Assembly (NCBI GenBank): GCA_037954235.1
Contig: JBBMOA010000017.1
Coordinates: 16,163,527-16,227,526 of the forward strand
DNA length: 64,000 nucleotides
DNA from: Aulostomus chinensis
Lineage: Eukaryota > Chordata > Actinopteri > Syngnathiformes > Aulostomidae
Reading direction: 5' to 3'
Positions 13,079-27,909 of this stretch are shown here, one piece after another (position 1 is the first letter of the stretch; each line of letters opens with the position of its first letter). The position numbers were made by a program, and so were the translations under genes. A model generated the notes under the pieces. The model was not told the DNA's origin. It was given only the letters and a program-made list of their open reading frames with translations, and made no database searches.

Positions 13079-16000
13079 CTGAATTGTTAACTGTACTGCA
13101 TGCATCTCATCATTAACATGGAAGAAATTTTGCCGTAATTACATGATATACCACAAGGATATTCAATCTTTTGTTAGGACTGGTGTTTTTCTTCCTTTTT
13201 CATACGTACACATACATATGTACTTAAAGTTTAAAAAGATTATGTAGGGACCATAGGGGGATCATTAGGGTTCATTAGGGATCAGGGAGGGATCACGTAT
13301 ATGGAGTAACACATCAGAGCGAAAGAAAGGGGCTAAAGGAAGAGAAAACCCTCGTCTAAGACATGGAAGCTCCTCCGTGGTAATTCTGTTGACACATTAA
13401 TGGCTAACAGGCTATAGGCCTGGAGCAAGATGGCCAAGACATAATGGGAGGCATGTAAGTAAGCGTAATGAGAAGCAGAACGTATGTGAGGGCTCCTACG
13501 TGCTGTGTATGTGTGAGGCCCGGCGTCTTTGTTAACTAGCTCATATTTGGCTTTGCTTTCTTCACTCAGATCGTCTGCTTTTTTTTTTTTCTTTTTTTTT
13601 TTTGGTCTCATATTTTTTTAATTTCTATCAGATGATTGTAAAACAGCTCTACGATTTTAGATAAAGTCCTCAAAAATGATCAAACGCAGCGCGAAGTGAC
13701 AGAGTAAATTGCTCGTCTCAGTGCCAGCTTGTGTTCTCTATTGCGTGTGGCATTTTACCGCAAACTATTTCACAAGGTTTTGATACACTACTCAGCAAAG
13801 ACGTCTTTCAACAGCCTACAGTATCGACCTCTCCGAGGAACTGAGGGGGTAAAACGGCTTCTCTTTGCCAAAAGAGAAACATCTGAATATCAGCCCAACA
13901 GCGTGCCCTTGAAATAACCAGCAGAGCTTTTGTGAATGAGAATCCATGGTTAATTTCCACATTAGCCTTTCACACAAAAATGTTTGGGTTTTCAAATGTG
14001 AGGTGTGTTTGAATACAACAAGGCTGCCAATAGTATGCAATTACTTGTGTGAATGCGTGTTCAAAGGTTTTTAGTTACGTATGAATAAAGAACTATGCAA
14101 ATGCATTTACGACCGTTAACATGAGCCAAGAATACGCAGACCTGCACGACAGAGAGGTTTGCACAGATGTTTGCTGTCATTTGCTCGTAAAAAAGCTGAG
14201 TGGACATCTTTCTTTCACATTCAGATTTGATTTGACATAGCTCTTTTCAATCAATTTTATGAATTACCCACAGTAACTTTTGCCGAAGGCATGACTAATC
14301 GTTTTTACTGTCTAGAGGAAACTGCCAGGAGACAGCAACAAGGTTTTGTGGAAGAGGGGGCATGTTTTTGTGATTTGCTGTTCCATCAGCCAGAGCTTCA
14401 CTTCATTATAGGAGAAGTGATGCATTTCCAGTAGAAGCTTGGGACTAGTAAGGATTCTTTTACTGGAAGAATGCTTGACAACACAGTGACTCACTGGAGT
14501 TCAGCTGCAGTAACACTAGTTCTACTGTGATAATACAGCCAAGTGTGATTTAAAAGGAAAAAAAATGCTGATTGCAGTTCAATCAATTTATCTCATTTGT
14601 CACGGAGGTCTTCAAATTGAATTAGATTTTTTTTCCCGACATTCCCCTGATATGTGATCATCGGAGAATCGGAGAATCGATTCAGCACATAACCTTGAAA
14701 AGCATAACCCTGTGAGCCCTTCTTCTTTCACCACTTCATTCTTTGTCCTGTCCAATCTGGCTGATTCTTTTACAGATGTTGGTGAAACTCTGTCCACTGG
14801 ATTCTCAAATACAAGTTTGTGGCATTCCGGGTGCCTCCTTTGGATTTGGTTTGTGATGTTTTGGTGAACCTATTCCCAAAACAGGGAGTTATGTACCTAG
14901 ATTTATGATGACTGGAGAAATAGTAAAAGAACAATGGTCAATATCCTGCTGAGCACTGCCCTCTGCAACCTTCCTAGGGTTTTTTTTGTTTTGTTTTGTT
15001 TTTTTGGTACCGACTTTGCACATTCATGATAGAATTGTATGACTTGAGGAAAAAGCGGGTATCAAACAGCTCCGCCTACCGGAGTCTGGATGCACGACCC
15101 TGACATCTTGTCGAGACAGACCTTAGATAAAGAACGTTCACGCCAAACTATCGCGAAACAAACTGGTCACTCTCTAAATGCTCGTACACGTACGTCACTT
15201 CTGCCACCCCAACTTGAACCTTCACAAAAAGATTTCAACTCTCATCTATAACCATGATAAGATTCCAGGACAAAAAAGTCAAAGAAAGCCCAGCAAAAAA
15301 GAAGTACACTTTCACCAAATGTGAAACTGAGACATTGAGAAGTGAAGAAAGGGAAACATGTTTAATTTGGCAGACAAACAGCATAAAAACTACTGAATGG
15401 AAAATGTTCGGAACAAAGAAGCCTAGAGGGCATAAAAAAAGGGTTGAATGTGCTTAAAAAAGCACATCAGTTCCCACAAGCAAAGTACGAGGACAGGAAA
15501 TACTGTAGGTCTGGAATAAGAGGCCTGAAAAGAAACTGCGCACTCAAATATTTACAGTTTAGTTTGAGAACAGCTTTTATAGTAAAATAGGCTTGTGGGG
15601 GTGAAATGATAAGAAATGCAAGCTCTGTGAAATTGGTTTGTTTTATCTTAAATTCCGTCTTGCCTGATTTTTAATTTCCACCTTATAAAGCATGCAAAAA
15701 AATGGTGTGTAAAAATGGTGTGAAGAATGCATGAGGTATGAACATTCTCATCGCACATTCCCCATCTATAAATACTGTTTTATATGTGTGGGAAAAGGCA
15801 TGCCTTTTTTTTTGTTTGTTTGCATGCGCACACATCGTTTACCCCTCTGGCCTTTTATAAGTCGAATTAAAGATATATTCGAGAGAATTACATAAAAAAC
15901 AATAAGACAATCAGCCGGACTCATTCATCTATACTTCTCTAACGTCAGTTGTTCACTCACTGGCATTAAGCGTTGACCTGAGAAGTCTTCTTAATGTCAG

Positions 16001-18600
16001 CAAAAACTTTGTTGTCCATCAATTAATCTTAAACCACCCACGGCAGCACAGGTGGGATCACAGTGTGAGCTAGTCATCATATTAAAACGCAAAGCTCATG
16101 GCTAACCTGTTAGCGAGCAGGGAGATGAAACCACTCCAGTCCATGTGCTTACTAGGGCCTGGTTTCAAAGCAAGGGCTTAATGTAATTCTCTAGCACAAC
16201 AGGATTTGTGTTAGTCCCAGAAGGGTCAGTGAGGTTAAGAGCCGCTAAGTAGTAGTGTTTAAATCCTTCCTAAGCTCAGCCACCACAATGCAGGGCTCCC
16301 CACACTCCTCTGGACTCATTTCACCTCAGGGTGTGGTTTGGATAACCGTAAAGGCAAAGGGGAAGGTTACAGCATCCATACATGCAAGCTGAGATAGCCT
16401 CAACTATTTAAGGGTTTGCTGAAAGAAATATTACACAGGTTTCATAACATTCACCATCGGTTTGTTTGGTGTTGGCAGTTTGGTTTTGGACTTCATTGTT
16501 TAGTCAACTTTGTTTACTAGATCACTAGTTTCAAGGCTCATATTAGGTTACACAGGCTTAATCGTAGTGTGACTGGCTTACGTAACATCCACATATGGTG
16601 TAACGATGGGTCATTGATAAAAGAGTGAAGGACTCCTTCTGTCACTTCCCTCTGATCCTGTTCGCCTTAAAGTTGCAATTTGATTGGATCTGAGCAAGAT
16701 AATGCATCAACAAAGTCAGTGGGGGGGCACAATATTGCGCAGGAGTCAGGGCGTACGTCCTGATCTCACAGGTATACGCGACACGACCACGCCGCATTAC
16801 TTTGTGATGGAACCATGGTCAAATTAATGCAAGCACCACAGAAACCATGAAAGTGGAGAGTTAATTATAATCTTGGTGAATTTTTTTTATTCAGGAACTC
16901 TTCTTCTTTTGATATTTTATTGCAATTTGAACGAGTTCAAATATTCACTTTTGGAAAAGAATAGTTTTATGACATGTTATGAATATAGTTGGTTAAGGTC
17001 TGGTTATTTTATGCAGAAAAAAAAAAACACTTAGGTCAGATTAGAAATACATTCTGACTTTGGCCAAAGGTTTGGTATCGTCAAATCAAGAAATTATGTT
17101 TCGACTGGATTTCAAGATGGTATGGCATTAAAGTGGGAGGATTATGTTGTGTGGCAGATAAAATGCTGAATTATGGCAACTAAGCAGTGACAGATGAACA
17201 ATTTTGTTTTTTAATTTTTTCCAATATGGGCAATTTACATAAGTATTTCATCATAAAATGTAAACGAAACCAATCATAGCCAAAAGGCTAGTTTAAAGTC
17301 CTCCTGCTGGAAGGAACAAGGCTACCTATCCTATTAAAAATGAGAAAGTTTGGCATACATTTTTCAAATTTGTAAAAGTTATACGAGGATAAGTCTTTTA
17401 ATAGTTAGGGGGTCACATTCCATTCATTTGAGGGAGGAAACTGATTGTCCTGACACAACTTTCCTCACTGGGGTTTCGCAATCTCCTCTTGATGCCCCTC
17501 TGGTTGCAAAATACCCCATCACCTTGAAAAAGTTTCTCTGGGTTTGAACACTGCAGGAAACGTGGGATTAATAAAAGTTTACAACTCAACAGAACATATA
17601 ACACACTTTGAATCATTCTTCTGAACATATTAAATTGGAAATGTTACATTACGCTTTTTAAAAAGAATAGTCTTGATTTAGTTTAAGTAGAGAGCATGTC
17701 TTCTTACTTTTTTACTCTAACAAATACATATCAGGCAAATGCAGTCCGTAACAATTACAAGATGTGAATGAGATCTTTTTAAGCACTGCTGTACTCTTTT
17801 TTTTTTTTTTTGGATTCAAAATAAGAACCTGATGTTATTGCGCAGCTGATGTAACTAAGTGCAGATTTACTCGAGATGTTAGCAGATTACATCACTGTGG
17901 TATAGTGACCTGCTTACGGATGTGTCAGAGGTCAGAATACCAGGCGTCACAATACATTAGTAGAAATCACTTAAGAACATGACACAGTGCCCTGTTAATT
18001 CCTCCACAACAGCAGCGGATGAAAATTAAAATGAGTCAATGGTAAAGCTTTACTGGAACAAAGTGGAAATCCTGGCTTGATTATATAGATCCCTGTACAG
18101 ACAGGCTGTAGACAGGGGTTAACCTATGACCCGTAATGTTTTAGGCACATTGTGCATAAATATGGAAGCCTCAGCTGCACAGTGAGGATATGAATATAGC
18201 AATATAATATAGTAATATTAAGACTAAAAATGGTTGATTATAACAAGTGGGTCGGTGAGTGAAAAGTCTTCTCCTGCATCAAGGTATATACCCTGGCATG
18301 TCTGAGAGAGAGTCTGATCTGGCTCCACCATTAGGCTTTGTGTCACTTTTTTTTGTGATCCAACAGTTTGGTATCATGGCAGTGTTTCTCAAGTCTTGCA
18401 TTTTACGGTTCCTGATGGGTTACGACAATTCAGCCTCCTTTCATATAATATAATGCAGACTGAAAGAAAGTTGTTGCACATGTTGATGTAGACAGAACTT
18501 TTCAGAATCCTTGCCTAAACTTCATTCCCAATGGTGATTATTTACCCAGCGCAGATTTACCTTGGATGAACCAAAGTATTTGGCTGCGGGTACACGTGGG
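13079..18600. other. Gene-free region
   Basis: I see no gene or clear element. Poly-T runs occur at 13,578-13,602 and 17,798-17,811. Confidence 0.6.
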
Positions 18601-18601
18601 C

Positions 18602-18643
<42 letters not shown>

Positions 18644-18656
18644 GAGGGGGAGAGAT
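18601..18656. repeat. (GA)n microsatellite
   Basis: GA repeat with ggg interruptions. Confidence 0.95.
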
Positions 18657-21600
18657 CTGAGCAGGCTGAGTGGCAAGAGGTTGATTTATAATTAGAGTGA
18701 ATATCTGTTCAATACCCCTGCTGTTGTTCTGATGGCTCCATTGCACTGAGAGGCTGCAAACTTAATGAATTCTGAAGTACAACGCACCTTCCAGTACATT
18801 ATGTATTGCATTAGATTTCTCAGGCAATCAAGACTTTGAACAACATTATTAATTTTGGATGCACTACACCATATCCTGGTTGTGACAGTCATTTGTAGCC
18901 TTATGTCATGAATATAAAGAAAACAGTACTGATTCATTGGCACTGATGCCTAGATGTAATCAGTCATGTAGATATAATGGCCAAGCAGTAAAAGGCAGAC
19001 TGAGTAAAATTGACAGTTAAGTTCAGGAAATGACATCACTTTACTGTGTTGGAGCCTTTCAAATCAGAGAAAAACAATTGAATAGCTAATAAAGTGATTT
19101 GTCAACTCAAAAACTTTCCAGTAATGATTTCCACAAAACAAAACATCTGGGAATGGCTTCTGAAAGCTGGTTCCATTTGGGCCTTTTTAAGCTTTGATAC
19201 AAACAGTTTTTTTTTTTTTTTTTTAAAGAAAGAGCACATTAGGTTTCAAATGCACTTTAAAGCATGGTTTGATGAAGAACAACTCTGAAAAAAAAATCTG
19301 GCTATGGATGATGCCCACTTCATTCAACTCTGTTAGATGATATTGATTAAATGCTCCCTTCTGTGTGTCAATGTGTTGCACCTTAAGAGTTTGCAGTTGC
19401 ATTAGTTGCCAAGGTCAGGGGGATTTAATCTTTAGTAAACATGTGTATCTGTGAACAATTTACTGGCCCCAACAGACAAAACATACATAGCAGGAAATGG
19501 ACTCCAAATCCAAATATCTTACAAATTGTAAAGCATGTGCAACTAGAATTACTGCCGTGTCACAGAGGAAAATTCCCCCTCTCTTTCCTCCACCTGACAT
19601 ACTGCTGCCTGGATAAGAGGGGCCAGAAAATCCATATAAGTAGCCAGTGGTAAATTCAACACAGAAGCTGGCTGGCCTGAATGGATGCTTCATTCATCCA
19701 AGTTTAAATTGTATATATGAGTTGTAAGCTTGGTTTGAAATACATTTACAGCAGATATTTTTCACCACCTTCGAGCTGGAGCAGATCGATTTATTGGATA
19801 GAGAACAACCACACAAATGGCCAGCATGTGCTCATAAACCACCCTGACATCGGCCGGACTGTCGGGCATTGTCCTGAAGCTTGCCTTTGCCTGCTTTTTC
19901 TGCTATTCGTCAACCCTCTGAGCCGCCTGATGATCAGGACTGTGCACCTTCAGAGAACAACTTGTGCCTTCTCTCAAACCGCTGACACCACTGCTTAGAC
20001 ATAACAAAGGGAGAAACTATCAGAATGGATATGGGAGACTTGAAATGGAACAACTTAAGGGTCTCTTGGATCTACAAAAACAGTGCAGGATGGAAAGTGG
20101 GTCACTCCAGCGTTCATCAGCTTCAATAAACCCTGACTGCACGGATCAATCTCCTGGGCTTTGCATGCATCCCAATCTCCCCCTTTTGTCAACTGTGAGA
20201 AAAACAATCCCACAAGTTATTAGAACTTCAGTCCTTCACCCACGTACACCCAAATGTCTCTGCTCTCTTCCAGCCAACTGGCACATAAAGGCCAAATGTA
20301 AGGCAAACCATGCCACACAGACTGGCCAAACAGCTGTTCATCAACACTTTTGAGCTCAGCATTGCAGCTTCGCAAGGACCACAAATGTGCCTTGAACTCA
20401 CCATGCTCAGATTGCAAGCTTGGGTTACTCCTCTCCAGATATCAGTTCAGAGGTCTGATTCTTGAACAGCTATAGATGCAACGTCATAAGTACCAATCCA
20501 TCATCTTATGGAACACATTACAGAACATCCCATTGTGTTGAAATATTCATCCCAACACCAAGTTATAGATGACCATGCAGTTCCTTCCTTGATGGATGTC
20601 CAGTTGTACTTTCATTAGCATCTTCCTGCCATGGTCCACCAGGTCAGGATCCTGGCTGAGCACAGACCCCTCTTCTGTGTGATGTATAACGTGAAGGGAA
20701 GAACCAGTTGAGGTCCATGAGTGGCAAGTTCTGTCATTGGGTACGACACAAAACCAAATAGGTCAGATGATGTCTTTAGGTCTGCCTTACATTTCTTTCA
20801 TGTGGACAAATGTGTACAAAGAGCAGGCCGGACTTCTCCTGACCAAGACTTCCTTGCTCTCCTCTGGATGCAACAATGGATTATTAACTTCCATCCAGTG
20901 GTTCAGCATCAACCCAAACATTCAGAGAACGCAGCTGACCAATAGGAAGGGGCATTAGGTTTACTATGAACTGTGGAATACCAGACACAGGTATTGTATT
21001 AGTATGGGATTCATTGTCCAAAACGCCAGCCGTGTCAAATTCCTGGGCTGTCTGTGTGAAGTTTGCATTTTGCTTGGGTTTTCTGCGAGTGCTCGCTCTC
21101 CATAATGCTTGTCAGTGCTAATGACCAACTCACTGATAGAAACAAGTTGCTAACTGCTCCATAAGCAGCTTGGTTGGCGAGGATGAATTTTGTTGTATTT
21201 ACGCACAATCAAAATAAAGACTTCATCTTCTTCTTTCCAGAAACCGTGGTGCAAAGAGCGGCAGTGGGATTACCATTCCCAATGCTTTTCTGAGACCTCG
21301 GACATCCACATTTGACTGACATCAAATTCCCAGTGTGTTATGGAGCCACCGAAGACCAAAATCCCTCACTGATCAGAGGATTGCATGTTATCTATAATAC
21401 ATGAGAAGCAGCTTATGGCTCTGTTGCATATTTGAGTGCAGTGAACTCAAACTCCAAGTCGCACAGAGGCAACAGATCACTATTCCCAACTTTGGAGTCC
21501 AATTTGCAAAGAGCTGAGCTTACCCTCCCTCGTCAACACTTGTAGATGTGGGTCACTTCCTCTAATGTTCTACAGTGTATTGCAACTATCACCAAATTTT

Positions 21601-23660
21601 CATGCACACAGAAAGAACAGAATCACATGGTTTGTTTTTTTAAAGGCCAAAATGTTATGTCCATAGCTAATTTGTCAACTTATACAGAAGGTATCAACAA
21701 TAATGATAAGTTATTGCAAAATGTGTACAAAGAACTTAGATGTCATGCTGTAGATGTCTCAAGAATTCTTGCAGCCCCTTATCATCCATAAGTTCTGTTT
21801 GTCTGTTATGTAGATAGAATCTCTTTTTTTTTCTGAGTAGGTTGCCAGTGTAAACAGCCAGTCATATTTAAGTAGACAAAACAGCTAATGAACATTCCTG
21901 TTTGCATTAAGCAAAGACTTCAACATATAAACACTGAAACTCTGTTATAAGGCACGTGGGAGTTCATTGCCAAAGTCAGTGAAGAATGTGTTTTCGTATG
22001 GGTGCATCTGTACCGTCCCAGAAAGCTTTTGCTCAAAGAATCCTAATCAAACCTAGAAACAAAACAAAACAAAAAAGTTGATGATCTTCTTCAGCCTTGC
22101 TGTCATTTGCATCAAATCTTCAGGATACTCCTAAAATGAAATGTAACAATTTAGACCAAATGAAAAGTCACAAATCAGCCCGCATCCTCATGTTTAAGGA
22201 GAAAAGGCAGATTGTAGAAGGATGTCTATGTGGCTGACTGCCTTTTAGTTTAACTCTAATGCCTCAATTTACATTTGCAATATATTTGTCGTGACTGGGA
22301 AATCAAAATCCGCCCTTCTCTCTAAAGCTCAAGCCTATGGTCTCCCACATTAATATCCATAAAGCACATACTGTATCTTCAGCTGTTGCAACTTGTACGC
22401 CTTTTTAGATGAAACAGGTTTGACCACAAGTGTTCTTGCGTGCTTTTGTCTTCGATTGGAAAGTGTGTGTGTGGCAGGGGGCCGGTGCAGAACACATGCA
22501 TGAACTCAAACATATACATACAAGTGGAAAGATCAGATAAATTGAGGGGGGGAGCGAGGAAAAAAAAAAACTGTTTGCATTTGGGAGAAGTGCATGTCAG
22601 ATATCTGTTTTTACTTGAACATTTTCTCCCTTGCTACATCATCAACAGAAAATGTTCTGAGTAATAGAAATTTTATGTTTGGAAAAATCTATTCTATCAA
22701 AAAAATACTTTGGGTTTTTTTGGGGGGTTTTTTTGTCATTACATTAAACGTTTGCAGATAACTTTTCCCATCATGTAATAGGGATGAGATTGGAGTCGCT
22801 GACGTCAATGGCAGTGGCTCACACAAAGATAGTTTTCCTCCTGATAAAAGGCATTGATGCGGTCACTGTTCTCAGTGTGAATCACTAACATAACGGACAA
22901 TAGCCAGTCAGTCCGTTAGACAGCATCCTGGCTATTAGTTACCTTAATAGTTGCTGTTTTTCTTGCTGAATAAACAGAAACGTGCATATCTATAGCTTGA
23001 TCAAATATAATGTATCATTACTACAGTGGACCATGGAGTTCTTTGAGGTTCATGCTCAGTGTTTAATTTCTCTCATTAGCTTCCATGTCATGCTACCTGC
23101 GGATTACAGATCAAAACAAAATAGAGGTGAGAGACTGGATATATAAAGCAGACCCCTTTGGATTGCCCTCTGTATTTTGAATGAATGTATAACAATAATA
23201 TTCATACATTTTTTTCACACATACTGCAAAATTCAGCCAATAACTTCCATTCCTGGTTAATCTAAATCAGAAATTAGTACTAGCCTAGAAATATAAAAAA
23301 ATAGTCTCTTTTTATTGCATTTAATGCCTCCTGTATTTGAATACAATTCAAATGTTTTGGGTTTTTTTTTTTACACGCATTCTTTACGTACTGCAAATTG
23401 AAGACACTGGGACATCAAATCAGGAAATATAGCAAACATAGCATATATTTATATAGCATTTCATTGCCTCCTTTATTTTTATGAATGTTTTAGAACGAAA
23501 GACATCGTTTGATTTGTCATTTTTTTGTAAAATTATTATTTATTTATTTGGCCTTAATAGCTTCAATGCCATTTGACCTAAGGGACTCCAAATCAGCAAC
23601 AGCTACTGACTGGAAATATAGGACACACCTCTTTTTACTACATTTTTTTTCCTACTTTTT
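18657..23660. other. Gene-free region
   Basis: Several ORFs of 60-129 codons exist (the longest at 19,964-20,353 on the plus strand), but none resembles a protein I know, and none has a neighbouring compatible exon. A perfect CRE (TGACGTCA) lies at 22,800-22,807. Confidence 0.55.
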
Positions 23661-23704
23661 TAATTGCCCCTCGGGGATAAATAAAGTCATCTGAATCTGA
23701 ATTT
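23661..23704 (+). repeat. LINE 3'-end relic with (ATCTGA)n tail
   Basis: The sequence ttgcccctcggggataaata, then aagtcatctgaatctga is typical of a truncated teleost non-LTR 3' end with a short hexamer tail. Confidence 0.55.
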
Positions 23705-26700
23705 TGTTCCCTTCTTTATTTTTGTATCAATATTTGAGTGTGACAGTCACTGCTGTTGTTTTTTTGCTTCTGCTTTTTTAGTGTGGAAACTTAAATCACT
23801 GCTGAAGACTTTCCACTTCTGATCAGGATGTGTAGCAGACAAAAGCTGCCCAAGAGTGATCCTTCAAAGCAAATAGTGAAGTTCTGGTTGTCTTGGCTGT
23901 GTGTGAATGTTCTTGTTGACCTGTTGAGGTCAACATTACAGACAGCTTTAATGTCTGAACTCCTCACCAACAGGGTTGAGTGAGTTTGCTTCTCACAAAA
24001 AGAGTCGTTCATGTAACTGATTTCTCTAGAAGAACTCCTTTTAATTTAGATTTAGGTATTGTTTATTTTGCATCCAAGGAACATGCACTTCAATTCCTGA
24101 CATATGTTCCTTTTAAAATTAGTTTTATACGCAAAATATTTATGAATAAATCATCCAATATGTGCTAAATCTTCTGTGCTAAGCTCCCACCCTCTGAGAA
24201 TCATCTCTGCTCAGAGGAGGAACAGTTGACTACATGACAACAGGACTGCTTCTGCAGACGGATTATACACAGGAAATACCACAATGACAGTATCTCACAT
24301 ATACAACATGCAGGTTTGACTGTACATATACGCCTCAGCTGTTTAGAATATATGTTTGATTTCAAAGCATAAACATCACTGTTTCAAACCATACATCAAA
24401 ACTGACGTGTTTGCAGAGTGGTCGTTGTTTTTAACCAAACCAGACCAGAGGAAAAGAGAAAGCTTGCAGCTCATTACTGTGTTGTCAGATATGAAATGAT
24501 CTTCAACCGATCTCCATGATCCTGATGTATTTTCAGATAGGTTGGTCGAAAAGAGATTTGCGGTGGTGTTCTCAAAGCCCCTTTATACAAGGCATTCGTC
24601 ACCGTGGGTGGAAACACTGTCAAAAATAAATAAATAATATAAATAATGTAATAATAATAAATAATATAAATTAAAAAAAAGAAGGTAGAAGCCCATTAGA
24701 CGGCAAACGTTTAAAGGATCTGTTTTTTTGGGCTCATTGTCATGGCTCCAAATGGGTCAGTTTTTCAGTCTTCTTAGATGGCTTCAAACGGCATCTAAAA
24801 CAGTTTTAAAAAAAAACAGTGTCCCAACCTTTATTGCAGCTTTGACACAACTATCTTAAAATATTGAATTTTTGCATTGAACATAAAAGGAATTTGCACA
24901 TGTGGGATTATACACCAAATACTTAGCATAACTTTCTGAGACACTGTACGTATGTTTCATATTAGGCTGGCTTAGAACGTTTGAGAGAACGATCAACGTA
25001 TGCTCAGCATCGCTTTTACCAATAAGACTACTAATCAGAGGAAACTAAGATGGTGGATCATATACTAAAGAGCTTTTTTTGGGGGGGAGGGGGTTCCAAT
25101 CTGTTAACCTCTGTATATATGACTCACATCAAATCTAGAATGAAGTAAAAAATTCACGTTCCTCCTAATATCGCAAATGATACCACAATTTCAGTCAAAA
25201 TCATCCTAATTAGAGATTTCTTTCAAACGGTGCAGCCCTTCTCTTTGTTTATGAATGAGGATGTTGTCTATACATCCATCCTGCTTATCCCTTATGTAAT
25301 GTGTGTTACTCTAATTTGTGCTTTTTAGTCCATGTCATTATCATGACTTCAGAATTATCTGAATGCCATTGGTGAAGTGTTCCGCACATTTAGCTGCCCA
25401 TCATGTCACCATTTGCATCATCTCCCATTGATCCACTGTCAACTTTCTGAAGATTTTGACATCTTGCCAAGGTGATGCAATTCGCTGACAGATCGTGTAG
25501 GCCGTCTGCCATCAGTGTGTACAAAGAAAAAATTAAATGCAGCAAAGTTTCTGTTAATTTAGCCGTCAGCTCTTATAGCCTCCCTCCTTTTAAACCCATT
25601 TTTGTGATGGAGGGTGATTTGATTTCCCCTAAAACAACCGTTAGAAACAGACATATCAGCCTGAAACTTAAATCATTTCTAAAGCCGATTTTTAACCATG
25701 CCAACATACCGTTTTTAGTCTTTTTAGAGCAGAGAAAAATAAAAACAAACCAGGACATTGATAAATCCTTCTGCACCAACCACTAGACTGATCAATGACA
25801 ATACCAACCAAAGGATATGGATTAAAATATTAAACTAAAATTATCATCTTAAGTGTTTCTCTGTTTATTTAGTGAGGATTCTTGTTTGCATGGCTGCATT
25901 TAGTTTACTTTGGTTTATTCAAGAAACTACAGTACTACTCTTCTCTCAAGAAGTGTTTGATATTCAGCCTTTTCTTGTGTTTTTTATTCAATATAATAAT
26001 TATAATTGCTATTATTGTTATTGTTATTATTGTTATTATTATTATTATATCATTCCTATTCGCACTACAATGTCTATTTTTGGCTGTGACCAAAGATGAA
26101 GCTTTAAAATCATAAAGAAGCTCCAGTCTTTGTAACATCAGCGTCCCCACCTTTGATTAAAGCTTTAAATATAAATCTAATACGAATACATACCATTACC
26201 TGGAAGGTAATGAAGAGGAAAAAGTGGCTGGAAAAGTTCAACGAGATCACGCAAAAGTTTTTATTTAGGTCAATGAACTTTTGGGTCACTGAAATGAAAA
26301 GAAAATGGAGCACAGACTCATCCGTGGGAGGTTATCGATTATCTCCATAAAAACACTGAATAAGTGATTGTCAGTCGACACTGTTTTTAGATAAGTGGCA
26401 GACACTTCACTCTCACAGTCCTGGATGAGTTTATTAACTCTTTCCCCAACATTAACAAGATTTTACATTTACCGGCGTTACCGCTGTCACACAGCAGAGG
26501 GCACTATCGCACACCTTGTGAAAGAGCACTGCATGTCTACTTCTTAAAAAGCGAAGAAGCTGCTCTGGAATCCAAAAGATGCAGCAAATGGATGAAGGTT
26601 GTGGTTCATTAGGGAGCCTGTGGTGCTGCACCAGGCCCACTAAGGAGCGCTTTTATCAGGCAAAGGTGATGGATAGATGTGCTGCTTGTCCAGGGGGAGC

Positions 26701-27856
26701 CTGCAGCCCCTCAAGGTCGATTACTATTGCTCATCTTTATAAATTATGAGGTCAAAGCAACCATAGGGGAGAGTGAAAAAAAGAATTAATACACATATTT
26801 CACTTTTGGACTAAACCAACCCTTATTCAAGTGTTAATTAACTTTTTTAATGAAATTCGAGGTGATTATCTTTTTTCGGATATGATGGGTTCTTTTTTTC
26901 CAGTATATTCGTGCAAAATATTCAGGGGCTCTTCAGAATTTTGTGAAAATGTTGCTAGTGGCAGCTATGCAATCTAAATCAAGAAAGATTTAATAGCAGG
27001 GGTGTCAAACAAAGAAATCTTGCTACGTCCTCTTCCATAGCGTTCCCAAGCTATCAAGAGTTGCTTTACAAATTGACCATGAAAACTTGCCTCCAATAAG
27101 CATTACCCCCCCCCCCCCCATGTCACTTTCAGGCCTTTGTACATATTAATTTTGAAGGAGAAAGACACTCTGACCACAGCATTATTATAACAGCAGCTCA
27201 GGTAGGATGAAGGGTTTTTAGAATGTTCTCTCGTCCAATCAGAGTCCCTCCTGCGAAGGCTAGTTTCATCCACAACACCAACAAAGATTAAAATCCTCCA
27301 TGAAGAAAATACACTTAAACCACAAAAAAAAGCAAACATATCACCTGTTTTTAAACCTTTAACATACCTGACTCAAGGTAATGAGATAAAGCACGTCACT
27401 TGAAAAGGAGGATGGACTCCATTTTCAAAAAGAGAGAGAGGGGGAGAGATGAAGAGATCATCAGAGCCTAGAGAGCGTCTGACACAGCTGATTAGATTAC
27501 TGTGCTGGAGCTGTGGTGAGGTTTTAGGCTGTCACTGTTACTCTGCCGCTCACCTCAACTGCCCTCCATCCCGAGATGGTGGGGCCTGTCCCTGCAGAGT
27601 AACACCTCCCCCTGTAGGATCACGGCAGGACTTCAACCTAGAAACCTCTAACAATAGCACTGCAGGGTGCGAGGGCTTCTGCGGTGCGTGCAATGCTGCA
27701 GCACAAGCTTTTCAGTGGAGGAGCAGATTACGTGCCGGATTTTTTTTCTTTTTAATTGTGTGAAGAGGCCTAAATTAAACTGTAGGATGTCTCGATGTAA
27801 GTATGTCCAGGTTTTGGTAGAAAGGACACTTGTACTTGACATTTCAGCACTCCCAC
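23705..27856. other. Gene-free region
   Basis: No gene is seen. An ATT/GTT repeat lies at 26,008-26,049 and a C14 run at 27,106-27,119. 26,640-26,760 is repeat-free and could be a conserved non-coding element, but this is untested. Confidence 0.55.
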
Positions 27857-27909
27857 TACACATACACAAACACACACACACACACACAAACACACAAACA
27901 CACACACAG
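27857..27909. repeat. (CA)n microsatellite
   Basis: AC repeat with aaac interruptions. Confidence 0.93.

Noticed and set aside
19964..20353. 129-codon plus-strand ORF
   Set aside because: No recognisable domain and no flanking compatible exon; overlapping ORFs occur on the other strand.
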